DNA of 15,257 nt from an uncultured Clostridia bacterium (GTDB lineage: Bacteria > Bacillota > Clostridia > Lachnospirales > Bianqueaceae). Position numbers and translations under genes: made by a program. This document shows, piece by piece, positions 1 to 6,959 of the stretch. The notes below the pieces were generated by a model. The model searched no databases and was not told the DNA's origin. It saw only the letters and a list, made by a program, of their open reading frames with translations. Position 1 is the stretch's first letter; each line of letters starts with the position of its first letter. The stretch is taken from contig CALBGL010000059.1 in the NCBI GenBank assembly GCA_937892735.1, positions 1 to 15,257 of the forward strand. The letters are read 5' to 3'.

Positions 1-895
1 TGATAGAAGGAATCACCTTGCGCGCATTCTCCTGCACCTTCTGCAGCCCCTCTTCCGTCGTCGATGTGTCTTCCCGGTCTTCCTGATCCTCCGCGGTCGG
101 TCCCAGGAGCATATTCTGATCCACCGTCGGCGTCACCAGAATCCCCTTCCCCAGTTCATTCGGCACATTGAATAGTGTATGTTGAACCGCGCCGACACAA
201 TCGTGATCGAGCAGCATGTATTGCCCCTTACGCGGATGAATCTTGAACGAGGCGTCTCCTATCATCGCCGCGATATGATCCGCGTAGACGCCCGCCGCGT
301 TCACCACATACCGAGCCTTGACGGTATTCTCCCCCGAATGCAGCGTATATCCATCCTTCTCCGCCGTGATCGCTGTCACTTCCCAGTCCAGCAGGAGATC
401 GGCCCCATTATCCATCGCATTGCCTACCGTGGCCACATTCAGCTCATACGGGCAAACGATCGCTCCAGTCGGCGCAAAAAGCGCACCGCAAGCCTCTTCC
501 GATAAGGACGGCTCCATTTGATGCAGCGCCTTGCTATCCAGGATCTCAAGGCCTTCCACGCCATTTTTCTGTCCACGCTCATACAGTTCATGCACCCTTT
601 CCATATCCTGCGTTCGATAGGCCACGACTAAGGAACCGTTGCGGGCATACTTCACCCCCAACTTTTCACACAGCTTCTCCATCATCCGGGATCCTTCCAC
701 ATTGAGCCTGGCCTTCAGACTCCCGCATTCGGCGTCATATCCAGCATGCACAATTGCGCTGTTGGCCTTCGTGGTTCCCATGGCCACATCATGACTGCGT
801 TCTACGATCACAATCGACAACCGGTATCTGGAAAGTTCTCTGGCCATCAGTCCTCCCACGACGCCGGCGCCGATGATAGCTACATCATACACCAT
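1..895 (-). CDS. GlpA-type FAD-dependent oxidoreductase (glycerol-3-phosphate dehydrogenase-like), C-terminus cut off by window edge
   Basis: Reading the minus strand from an ATG at 895 gives 298 residues with no stop before the window edge, so the 3' end is missing. The protein opens with a Rossmann dinucleotide-binding fold: hydrophobic strand, then GAGVVG at residues 9-14, then a second strand ending in VIVER. Shortly after comes the block AMGTTKANSAIVHAGYD, typical of the GlpA / anaerobic glycerol-3-phosphate dehydrogenase branch of the DAO family. A GGAGGAG ribosome binding site lies just upstream of the ATG. The family oxidises glycerol-3-phosphate or related 2-hydroxy acids using FAD; the physiological substrate here is not proven. 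Full-length relatives often carry a C-terminal [2Fe-2S]-binding domain, which would lie outside the window. The gene starts 18 nt after the TIM-barrel isomerase gene, so the two are probably cotranscribed. L-2-hydroxyglutarate oxidase-like activity is the main alternative. Confidence 0.85.
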   Translation of the reverse strand, partial: MVYDVAIIGAGVVGGLMARELSRYRLSIVIVERSHDVAMGTTKANSAIVHAGYDAECGSLKARLNVEGSRMMEKLCEKLGVKYARNGSLVVAYRTQDMERVHELYERGQKNGVEGLEILDSKALHQMEPSLSEEACGALFAPTGAIVCPYELNVATVGNAMDNGADLLLDWEVTAITAEKDGYTLHSGENTVKARYVVNAAGVYADHIAAMIGDASFKIHPRKGQYMLLDHDCVGAVQHTLFNVPNELGKGILVTPTVDQNMLLGPTAEDQEDREDTSTTEEGLQKVQENARKVIPSI

Positions 896-913
896 ATCTC
901 CTCCTCTTTGTGG

Positions 914-1879
914 TTATGCCCACCACATAGTCCCCTTCTCCTCGAAAATCATCACTTCCTTCAAGAAGTCAATCGCTTTATTCAGCCCCTCTCCCGGACT
1001 CATCAAACCATCCTCATGCTCGATACTGATGGCATAATCATATCCCACCAAGCGAAGCGCACTCATGATTTCCTTCCACTTACTATAATCCAGCCCGTAT
1101 CCTACAGAACGGAAGATCCAGGAACGATGCGCCTCATCGGAATAATGCTTCGTATCCAACACGCCGTTGACTGCCGTGTTGTATGGATCTACCTTCGTAT
1201 CCTTCGCATGAAAATGGAAAATCGCTTCTCCCAGTGTCCGAATCACCATCACGGGATCCATTCCCTGCCAGATCAGATGACTGGGATCCAGATTGGCTCC
1301 GATCTCTGGTCCGACGGCCGCTCTGAGTTTCAGAAGCGATTCCGTATTGTATACACAGAATCCGGGATGGAGCTCCAAGGCGATCTGATTGACGCCATGC
1401 TCCCTCGCGAAGGCTGCCTTCTTCTCCCAATACGGAATGAGCACATCATTCCACTGATATTCCAATATCTTCAGGAAATCCTCTGGCCAGGGACATACCA
1501 CCCAGTTCGGGTACTTCGCGCCCGGATGATCTCCGGGGCATCCGGAAAAGGTATTGATCTGGTGCAGTCCCAGTTTTTCAGCCAGCAGAATCGCATCCGT
1601 GATCGCGTCATCATACATCGCCGCTCGTTCCGGATCCGGATGAATCGGATTTCCATGCGCACTGAGCGCGGAGATCTCGATTTCATTCTTTCGAAAGAGT
1701 TCCTGAAAGGCGGCCAGTTTCTTCGAGTCTGCCAGCAATTCCTTAGGCTTACAATGGGTGTCTCCCGGATTGCCACCTACACCGATTTCCGCCATCTGTA
1801 CACCGCGGCTGTGCAGATACTCTAATGCCTTCTCCAATGGCTGTCCATACAGGACAGGGGTGAAAACACCTAGTTTCAT
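914..1879 (-). CDS. Sugar phosphate isomerase/epimerase (xylose isomerase-like TIM barrel)
   Basis: This encodes 321 residues, a normal length for the AP-endonuclease-2 / xylose-isomerase-like TIM-barrel family (COG1082 type). Probable divalent-metal ligands are visible at barrel-strand ends: E169 in ALELHP, D198 in NLDPSH (with H201), H224 in FHFHAKD and E287 in SIEHED. The N-terminus MKLGVFTPVL is a typical first barrel strand. A canonical AGGAGG site sits 6 nt before the ATG. Family members isomerise or epimerise sugars, inositols or keto-sugars, or occasionally act as dehydratases; the substrate cannot be read from sequence. It is followed after 18 nt by a GlpA-like oxidoreductase, which suggests a small catabolic operon for a polyol or sugar acid (inference). 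A 102-nt gap separates it from tkt, with no clear promoter, so it could be read through from tkt. Confidence 0.88.
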   Translation of the reverse strand: MKLGVFTPVLYGQPLEKALEYLHSRGVQMAEIGVGGNPGDTHCKPKELLADSKKLAAFQELFRKNEIEISALSAHGNPIHPDPERAAMYDDAITDAILLAEKLGLHQINTFSGCPGDHPGAKYPNWVVCPWPEDFLKILEYQWNDVLIPYWEKKAAFAREHGVNQIALELHPGFCVYNTESLLKLRAAVGPEIGANLDPSHLIWQGMDPVMVIRTLGEAIFHFHAKDTKVDPYNTAVNGVLDTKHYSDEAHRSWIFRSVGYGLDYSKWKEIMSALRLVGYDYAISIEHEDGLMSPGEGLNKAIDFLKEVMIFEEKGTMWWA

Positions 1880-1910
1880 TGAAATCCTCCTTTACCTTCT
1901 GTTTTTATAT

Positions 1911-1961
1911 GGGAAAAGGGCCCTCCCTCCACTCTACTCGTGTGTCGGAAGTTCCCTTTCC
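1911..1961 (-). other. Weak inverted repeat between tkt and the isomerase gene
   Basis: GGAAAAGGG near 1912-1920 and CCCTTTCC at 1954-1961 can pair over eight positions with one bulged base, closing a loop of about 33 nt. On the minus strand the 3' arm is followed by CATATAAAAACAG, which is not a U-tract, so this is not a convincing intrinsic terminator. It could be a weak attenuator, an mRNA-stabilising structure, or chance. The rest of the 102-nt gap shows only the ribosome binding site of the downstream gene. Confidence 0.25.
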
Positions 1962-1981
1962 TGATTCATGGTATTGTCTTA

Positions 1982-3961
1982 TCAGAACAGACTCTTGGCA
2001 ACCTCCACGACATGATCCACTGTATAGCCAAAGGCCCGGAATACCGTAGCCGCCGGTCCGCACTGACCGAAGGTATCCATCGCGATGACCTTACCGTCTA
2101 AGCCCACATACTGATACCATCCAAACGAACTGGCCGCTTCCACCGCGACTCTCTTGCGCACCGTCTTCGGCAGCACGCTCTCCTTATATTCTTCACTCTG
2201 CACATTGAAGACTTCAAAAGAAGGTATGCTGACCACTCGCGCGTCGATTCCCGCCTCCTGCAGCGCGTCGTATGCCTGATAGATGAGCTCCACTTCCGAA
2301 CCGGACGCCATGAGAATCATATCCGGTACTGCCTTCTTGGAATCCCGCAGGATATAGCCGCCCTTTGCCGCCTCCTTGCCGGTCTCCGCAAGCTGAGGCA
2401 GATTCTGACGGGTCAAGACCAGCGCGGTCGGTCCCTGATGCGTCGTCGCAAACGCATAGGCTGCTGCCGTTTCACTGTAATCCGCTGGACGGAATACCGT
2501 CATATCCGGGATGGAACGCAGCATTGCCAGCTGCTCTACCGGCTGATGTGTCGGCCCATCCTCACCCACGCCGATACTGTCATGGGTCAACACATAGATG
2601 ACCTTCTGCTTCATGAGCGCCGCCAAACGAATGCTGTGCTTCATATAATCCGAGAATACGAAGAAGGTAGCGCAATAGGGCAGGAGACCGCCATGCAGTG
2701 CAACGCCGTTGATGATCGCGGCCATTGCATGTTCTCTGACGCCAAAATGCAGGTTAGACCCACTGTAATGGGCCGCCGAAAAATCACTGCGGTTCTTCAT
2801 GATCGTCAGCGTAGAAGGCGACAGATCGGCCGATCCTCCAAACAGATTCGGCAGCTTGTCCGCCAGATGATTCAAAATGTTTCCAGAGGTTGCACGAGTC
2901 GCCATCGCTTTCTCCGGTTTCTGCCAGAGATCTCTATCTTCCCAGGGATTGTACCCGTTTCCATTAAAATATTCCTCCCAAAGCTTCGCAAGATCCGGAT
3001 ACTTCTTACAATACTCGGCAAACATGGCATTCCAGGCTTCTTCTGCCTGTGCCCCCCGCTTTGCCGACTCCGCCGTATGGTCATAGACTTCCTGCGGCAC
3101 ATAGAATTCCGGATCCACAGGCCACCCCAGATTTTCCTTCAACGCGATCACATTCTCGGGGCCCAGAGGAGCACCATGCGCCGCAGCCGTTCCCTGTTTG
3201 GCGGGACAGCCATATCCGATCAACGTATGGTTGATGATTAGCGTCGGTTTCTCGGTTTCCGCCTTAGCCTCTTCCAGCGCCTTCTCGATCGTGTCCACAT
3301 CGTTACCGTCCGCCACCTCAATGACCTGCCAGCCATACGCTTCATAACGCTTGACCACATCTTCCGTAAACGCAATATCCGTGCTGCCTTCGATGCTGAT
3401 GCAGTTCGAATCATACAGCACCGTCAGTTTCCCCAGCTTCCAGGTGCCGGCCAGAGAACAGGCCTCTCCGCTGATGCCTTCCATCAGACAGCCATCCCCT
3501 ACCAATGCGTAGGTTCTGTGATCCACCACCGGATATCCCTCTCTGTTAAAGATCGCTGCCAGATGCGCCTCCGCCATGGCCATTCCCACTGCATTCGATA
3601 CGCCCTGCCCCAGCGGTCCCGTCGTTGTTTCCACACCCCGGGTATGTCCTACTTCCGGATGGCCAGGCGTCAGCGTTCCCCACTGACGAAACCCCTTCAA
3701 ATCTTCTATTGTCAAACCAAATCCATACAGATGCAGTAAGCTGTACAGCAGCATGGATCCATGTCCTGCAGACAGCACGAAACGATCCCTGTCTTTCCAG
3801 TCCGGATTGGCGGGATTCTGCTTCATCTGATACTGCCATAGCGTATATGCCGCCGGCGCCGCGCCCAGGGGCAGGCCGGGATGACCGCTGTTTGCCTTCT
3901 GAATCGCTTCCGCAGAAAGCACTCGTATGGCATTGATTGTCTTCTGATCGTTCTGGTTCAT
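1982..3961 (-). CDS. tkt: Transketolase
   Basis: The product is 659 residues, the usual size of bacterial transketolase. The enzyme transfers two-carbon ketol units between sugar phosphates in the non-oxidative pentose phosphate pathway using thiamine diphosphate and Mg2+. Visible features: H27 in NSGHPG, H67 in SAGHGSM, H101 in the GHPEVGHTRG block, the thiamine-diphosphate motif GDG at 155-157 ending at N186, H262 in the AAHGAPLG loop, the catalytic glutamate E410 in FGVREH, and the pyrimidine-domain signature HDSIGVGEDGPTHQP. The frame stays open 20 codons further upstream, to an ATG at 4021. That ATG overlaps the promoter -10 region, while the ATG at 3961 has an AGGAGG site 7-8 nt before it and gives the usual N-terminus. 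The start at 3961 is therefore preferred. It has its own strong promoter and begins after a small orphan FakA-like gene. Confidence 0.97.
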   Translation of the reverse strand: MNQNDQKTINAIRVLSAEAIQKANSGHPGLPLGAAPAAYTLWQYQMKQNPANPDWKDRDRFVLSAGHGSMLLYSLLHLYGFGLTIEDLKGFRQWGTLTPGHPEVGHTRGVETTTGPLGQGVSNAVGMAMAEAHLAAIFNREGYPVVDHRTYALVGDGCLMEGISGEACSLAGTWKLGKLTVLYDSNCISIEGSTDIAFTEDVVKRYEAYGWQVIEVADGNDVDTIEKALEEAKAETEKPTLIINHTLIGYGCPAKQGTAAAHGAPLGPENVIALKENLGWPVDPEFYVPQEVYDHTAESAKRGAQAEEAWNAMFAEYCKKYPDLAKLWEEYFNGNGYNPWEDRDLWQKPEKAMATRATSGNILNHLADKLPNLFGGSADLSPSTLTIMKNRSDFSAAHYSGSNLHFGVREHAMAAIINGVALHGGLLPYCATFFVFSDYMKHSIRLAALMKQKVIYVLTHDSIGVGEDGPTHQPVEQLAMLRSIPDMTVFRPADYSETAAAYAFATTHQGPTALVLTRQNLPQLAETGKEAAKGGYILRDSKKAVPDMILMASGSEVELIYQAYDALQEAGIDARVVSIPSFEVFNVQSEEYKESVLPKTVRKRVAVEAASSFGWYQYVGLDGKVIAMDTFGQCGPAATVFRAFGYTVDHVVEVAKSLF

Positions 3962-4012
3962 ATCGTAACCCTCCTGTTTACCTGTATTTAGGCAAATTTC
4001 TTCTTCCTGTTC

Positions 4013-4041
4013 ATTATACATGAGGGCTAAGCCCTTGTCAA
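4013..4041 (-). promoter_or_regulatory. Consensus sigma-A promoter of tkt with palindromic spacer
   Basis: On the minus strand TTGACA (4036-4041) is separated by exactly 17 nt from TATAAT (4013-4018), a perfect match to the housekeeping consensus. Expected transcription start is near 4006, giving a leader of about 45 nt before the tkt ATG. The spacer holds a palindrome, AGGGCT-A-AGCCCT at 4023-4035, that abuts the -35 hexamer and could be an operator. The -35 lies 3 nt past the stop codon of the upstream small gene. Confidence 0.9.
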
Positions 4042-4044
4042 TCC

Positions 4045-4296
4045 TTATCCCTGAAGCCCCCTGGCCTGCCTATCCATATCTTCTATCACAATATCATAGA
4101 TCTCTCCCAAGGAAGCGCTGTATTCCAGGATCTTCCAAGGATAATTCGTGTGAAAATGCAGCTTAATCAGTTCCTCGTCTCCTACCACCAGCAGGCAATC
4201 CCCTTCAAAATGCTCCAGGATATCATCCCGAATATCATCCTCCGACAGATCCTCTCCCTCGATCAACAGTTGAGTATCGTAACGAAATGTAATCAT
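4045..4296 (-). CDS. Small orphan protein resembling the middle domain of fatty-acid kinase FakA / YloV
   Basis: The product is 83 residues, acidic, with no signal peptide or membrane segment. Its core (residues about 36-75) reads LLVVGDEELIKLHFHTN, then LEYSASLGEIYDIVIEDM. This closely follows the pattern of the domain between the DAK2 kinase domain and the DegV-like C-terminal domain of FakA/YloV proteins, where the usual form is a VVGD-ELIKVHVHTNDPG block followed by LEYAL-GEL-IKIENM. The neighbouring kinase (DAK2) and C-terminal domains are absent on both sides, so this is a freestanding version rather than a truncated full gene. It has its own AGGAGG site and ATG. FakA phosphorylates fatty acids bound to FakB; what a lone middle domain does is unknown. 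It lies 60 nt after rarA and just before the tkt promoter. Domain identity is from memory of the family pattern, not a search. Confidence 0.8.
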   Translation of the reverse strand: MITFRYDTQLLIEGEDLSEDDIRDDILEHFEGDCLLVVGDEELIKLHFHTNYPWKILEYSASLGEIYDIVIEDMDRQARGLQG

Positions 4297-4356
4297 AGTG
4301 ATCCTCCTTTACAGTTTTTCATTCTGCCTTTCCTATAACTTTAAAACGAATAAAAA

Positions 4357-5709
4357 TCAATGCAAGTCTTTTGAAGAATTCGTTTCTCCCTGTTTCCACG
4401 CCAAAATCGCATCCAGCCTCTCCTTCACCGCCTTCTCCCGCCCTTCCCGTGTCGGCTCATAATAGCGGCGGCCCACGAGGCGATCCGGCAGGCACTGCAT
4501 CTGGCTGATCTTTTCTTCCGTATCATGCGCATAGACATATCCCTCTCCGTAGTGCAGCTCTTTCATGAGGTTTGTCGGCGCGTTGCGGATCTGCAGCGGC
4601 ACCGGTTCAGCGCTCATCTCCCGGATGTCCTTCTTGCAGGCCTCGCAAGCCTTATAGAGAGCATTGGATTTAGGCGCCATCGCCAGATATACCACGCAAT
4701 GTGTCAGGTGCACATCACACTCCGGCATCCCCAGGAAATGACAGGCTTGATACACCGAGACCGCCAGCAATAGTGCGTTGGGATCCGCCATACCCACGTC
4801 TTCGCTGGCAAAACGAATCAGACGGCGTGCGATATACAGCGGATCTTCTCCGCCATCCAACATCCGGCACATCCAGTAGACGGCCGCATCCGGATCGCTG
4901 TTTCTCATGGACTTATGCAGTGCGGATATCAAATTATAATGTTCCTCTCCCGTCTTATCATACAAAAGGGATCGCCGGTTCATGCACTGTGCCAGCATCT
5001 CGTCACTGACCACAATCCGAGCATTCTCATCCAGCTTTCCATTGAGTACCGCCATCTCCAGCGTATTGAGCGCTGTCCTAGCGTCTCCATTCGCAAATCG
5101 CGCAATCGACTGAAGTTGTTCTTGACGAATCTCAATCGTCAGATCCCCGAATCCCTTTGGACTCGTAAGCGCCGTCTGTAAAAGCTCCGTCAGATCCTCT
5201 TCCGATAAGGCCTGCAGGATAAAAACCTTGCAGCGGGAGAGCAGCGCGGAATTGATCTCGAAAGACGGATTCTCCGTGGTCGCTCCCACCAGAATAATGC
5301 TGCCCTTTTCCACATAGGGCAGAAACGCGTCCTGCTGCGCCTTATTGAATCGATGGATCTCATCCGCAAACAACAGGGTCCGAATACCCATGCGCCGGTA
5401 CTTCTCCGCTTCCGTCATCACGTCTTTAATCTCTTTGATACTGCTGTTTACCGCACTGAATTCTATAAATCGCGCTTTCGTCTGGTGTGCGATGATCCGA
5501 GCCAGTGTCGTCTTTCCCACGCCGGGCGGTCCCCAGAAAATCATGGAAGAGATCTGATCTCTCTCAATCAATTGACGCAGAATCTTACCGGGACCGACCA
5601 GGTGCTTTTGTCCCACATATTCATCCAGTGTCTCTGGCCGCAGACGGCTGGCCAATGGCGCTCCACCGCCTGTCTCCTGCTCTTCAAACAAATTCATCTG
5701 ATCCGACAT
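4357..5709 (-). CDS. rarA: Replication-associated recombination protein A (RarA/MgsA AAA+ ATPase)
   Basis: The product is 450 residues, matching the RarA/MgsA/WRNIP1 family, whose members act at stalled replication forks and gaps as clamp-loader-like tetrameric ATPases. Features in order: the N-terminal family motif ASRLRPETLDEYVGQ (residues 20-34), Walker A GPPGVGKT (60-67), Walker B LLFADE with the extension IHRFNKAQQD (from 112), sensor 1 ATTEN (143-147) and SALLSRCKVF with the expected arginine. The C-terminal part contains RFASEDVGMADP and GYVYAHD, both typical of this family. A GGAAGG-type site precedes the ATG; an in-frame ATG four codons in is an alternative. It lies 28 nt downstream of the pentapeptide-repeat gene, so the two are probably cotranscribed. 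No clear terminator follows it. Confidence 0.96.
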   Translation of the reverse strand: MSDQMNLFEEQETGGGAPLASRLRPETLDEYVGQKHLVGPGKILRQLIERDQISSMIFWGPPGVGKTTLARIIAHQTKARFIEFSAVNSSIKEIKDVMTEAEKYRRMGIRTLLFADEIHRFNKAQQDAFLPYVEKGSIILVGATTENPSFEINSALLSRCKVFILQALSEEDLTELLQTALTSPKGFGDLTIEIRQEQLQSIARFANGDARTALNTLEMAVLNGKLDENARIVVSDEMLAQCMNRRSLLYDKTGEEHYNLISALHKSMRNSDPDAAVYWMCRMLDGGEDPLYIARRLIRFASEDVGMADPNALLLAVSVYQACHFLGMPECDVHLTHCVVYLAMAPKSNALYKACEACKKDIREMSAEPVPLQIRNAPTNLMKELHYGEGYVYAHDTEEKISQMQCLPDRLVGRRYYEPTREGREKAVKERLDAILAWKQGETNSSKDLH

Positions 5710-5737
5710 AGTGGCCCCTTCCTTTCCATATCATTCT

Positions 5738-6400
5738 TTACTCTGACACAATCTCAATGCCCAAAAGGCGGGATAGGTCGAGCGCCTGCATCGCCGTCAC
5801 TCTCGCACCATGAAGTTCCGCAAACGTATCGGATACGGTGATCCGCCCCAGCTCACACTGGGTGAAATCCATGCCGGCTAAAGAGGTTCTGAAAAAATTA
5901 ATACCCACAAGACGGCAGTTCTCCCAATATACGTTCTTCATCCGTCCTTCTGAAAAAAAGGCTCTCTCGCAATCACACGACTGATAAAATGTATTTCTCC
6001 AACGTCCTTGATCCCAGTTGCTGTATCCGAGGTTACACTCTATCAGAATCATCTCCTGAAAATTCCCCTGATACAGATCCGCCCCCATCAGCTTACAATC
6101 GCGGAATCGGTTACGATGAAAATATCCATCCGTCAGATAGCTGCCAGACAGATCGCAAGAAATCCATTCGTTCCGAATCCAACTGCTGCCCTCCAGTTTA
6201 CACTCCATGAGACGGCAGTTTTCGAAGATACATTCTTTAAACGTCATACTGTCCAAAGACTCCTCATCCAGATCCATTCCCACGAAATGACATCCTACCA
6301 CGTCTTCGTCCTCTTTCTTATGCTTCTTCAGATACGTATGTGCTTCTTCTTTCTCCAGCCGAATCCGCGGCTCCAACAGCTCCGGTTGTAAAATTTTCAT
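5738..6400 (-). CDS. Pentapeptide-repeat protein (Qnr-like fold)
   Basis: The product is 220 residues built largely of degenerate pentapeptide repeats, from about residue 35 to 190. The periodic pattern places an aromatic or Leu at every fifth position with C, N, D or S before it (for example CIFENCRLMECKLEGSSW, and CNLGYSNW). Such proteins fold as a right-handed quadrilateral beta-helix. The C-terminal tail HGARVTAMQALDLSRLLGI resembles the capping/dimerisation helix of Qnr and MfpA-like proteins, some of which mimic DNA and protect gyrase from quinolones. Most chromosomal relatives have no known function, so quinolone resistance should not be assumed. It is unusually cysteine-rich for a cytosolic protein. 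A GGGGGAGG site precedes the ATG. It starts 25 nt after the terminator hairpin of the cyclophilin gene, with no good promoter visible, and precedes rarA by 28 nt. Confidence 0.9.
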   Translation of the reverse strand: MKILQPELLEPRIRLEKEEAHTYLKKHKKEDEDVVGCHFVGMDLDEESLDSMTFKECIFENCRLMECKLEGSSWIRNEWISCDLSGSYLTDGYFHRNRFRDCKLMGADLYQGNFQEMILIECNLGYSNWDQGRWRNTFYQSCDCERAFFSEGRMKNVYWENCRLVGINFFRTSLAGMDFTQCELGRITVSDTFAELHGARVTAMQALDLSRLLGIEIVSE

Positions 6401-6425
6401 AGCATCCTCCCCCTATAAGACAAAC

Positions 6426-6462
6426 GCCCTGTGCACCAAGACATAGCCTTGGCGTACAGGGC
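6426..6462 (-). terminator. Intrinsic terminator after asd-ppi
   Basis: GCCCTGT (6426-6432) pairs with ACAGGGC (6456-6462). Inside it, CCAAG pairs with CTTGG, with a G-U, a C-G pair and one mismatch between the two stems and a 7-nt loop. On the minus strand the hairpin begins 6 nt after the cyclophilin stop codon and is followed by a moderately T-rich stretch (GTTTGTCTTAT). The stem is strong but the U-tract is interrupted, so some readthrough into the pentapeptide gene is likely. Confidence 0.75.
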
Positions 6463-6468
6463 AAGGAA

Positions 6469-6945
6469 TCACTCTTCTGTATATTCTACTTTTTCCATTA
6501 CCTGGAGCTTCAGCGGCTTATCCCTGAAGTCCGTCTGTACCGAAGCAATCTCATCCACAACATCCATTCCTTCTACCACCTTGCCAAAGGCCGCATACTG
6601 TCCATCCAGATGGGGCGCATCCTGGTGCATGATAAAGAATTGAGATCCTGCGGAATCCGGATCCATGGCACGCGCCATGGAAATCACTCCTCTCGTGTGC
6701 TTCAAGGGATTCTCCACACCATTGGACGCAAATTCCCCCTTGATATGCCAGCCGGGGCCGCCCGTTCCCGTACCATTCGGGCAACCACCCTGAATCATAA
6801 ACCCGGGAATCACTCTATGAAAGGTCAGTCCGTCATAAAAACCATCCTGTACCAGCTTGATAAAATTCTCCACCGTGATCGGAGCCGTCTCCGGATATAA
6901 CTCGATCCGGATTTTCTTGCCGTTTGCCATCGTAATTGTAATCAT
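6469..6945 (-). CDS. Cyclophilin-type peptidyl-prolyl cis-trans isomerase
   Basis: The product is 158 residues, a compact cytosolic cyclophilin without a signal peptide, catalysing cis-trans isomerisation of Xaa-Pro bonds. Conserved features are FHRVIPGFMIQGG (catalytic R44, with F49 and Q52), ISMARAMDPDSAGSQFFI (F103) and LDGQYAAFGKV. The frame remains open for 34 codons upstream inside asd, but the start at 6945 has a GGGAG site and gives the normal N-terminus MITITMANGK. A second ATG lies five codons further in. The ribosome binding site directly follows the asd stop codon and the gap is 14 nt, so translation is probably coupled to asd. A terminator follows 6 nt after the stop. The tryptophan that helps bind cyclosporin in eukaryotic cyclophilins appears absent, as in many bacterial members. 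Confidence 0.95.
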   Translation of the reverse strand: MITITMANGKKIRIELYPETAPITVENFIKLVQDGFYDGLTFHRVIPGFMIQGGCPNGTGTGGPGWHIKGEFASNGVENPLKHTRGVISMARAMDPDSAGSQFFIMHQDAPHLDGQYAAFGKVVEGMDVVDEIASVQTDFRDKPLKLQVMEKVEYTEE

Positions 6946-6959
6946 AGCTATTCTCCCTA

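Noticed and set aside
746..1825. Long plus-strand open frame of 359 codons
   Set aside because: It lies antisense to the clearly real TIM-barrel isomerase gene and the 5' end of the oxidoreductase, has no recognisable domain, and its composition (many His, Arg, Ile) is typical of a shadow frame. The same applies to the other plus-strand frames in the window.
1911..1961. Terminator after tkt
   Set aside because: Pairing is short, the loop is large and no U-tract follows, so I kept it only as a weak inverted repeat.
3962..4021. Upstream ATG extending transketolase by 20 residues
   Set aside because: The ATG lies at the edge of the -10 box, upstream of the predicted transcription start, and has no SD. 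The ATG at 3961 has AGGAGG at good spacing and gives the usual N-terminus.
4297..4356. Promoter for the small FakA-like gene
   Set aside because: The gap is A/T-rich and contains TTATAG and TTTAAAG strings, but no pair of hexamers at 16-18 nt spacing is convincing.
6401..6425. Promoter for the pentapeptide-repeat gene
   Set aside because: A TTATAG-like string is present but no matching -35 at acceptable spacing is found; expression by readthrough of the preceding terminator is equally possible.
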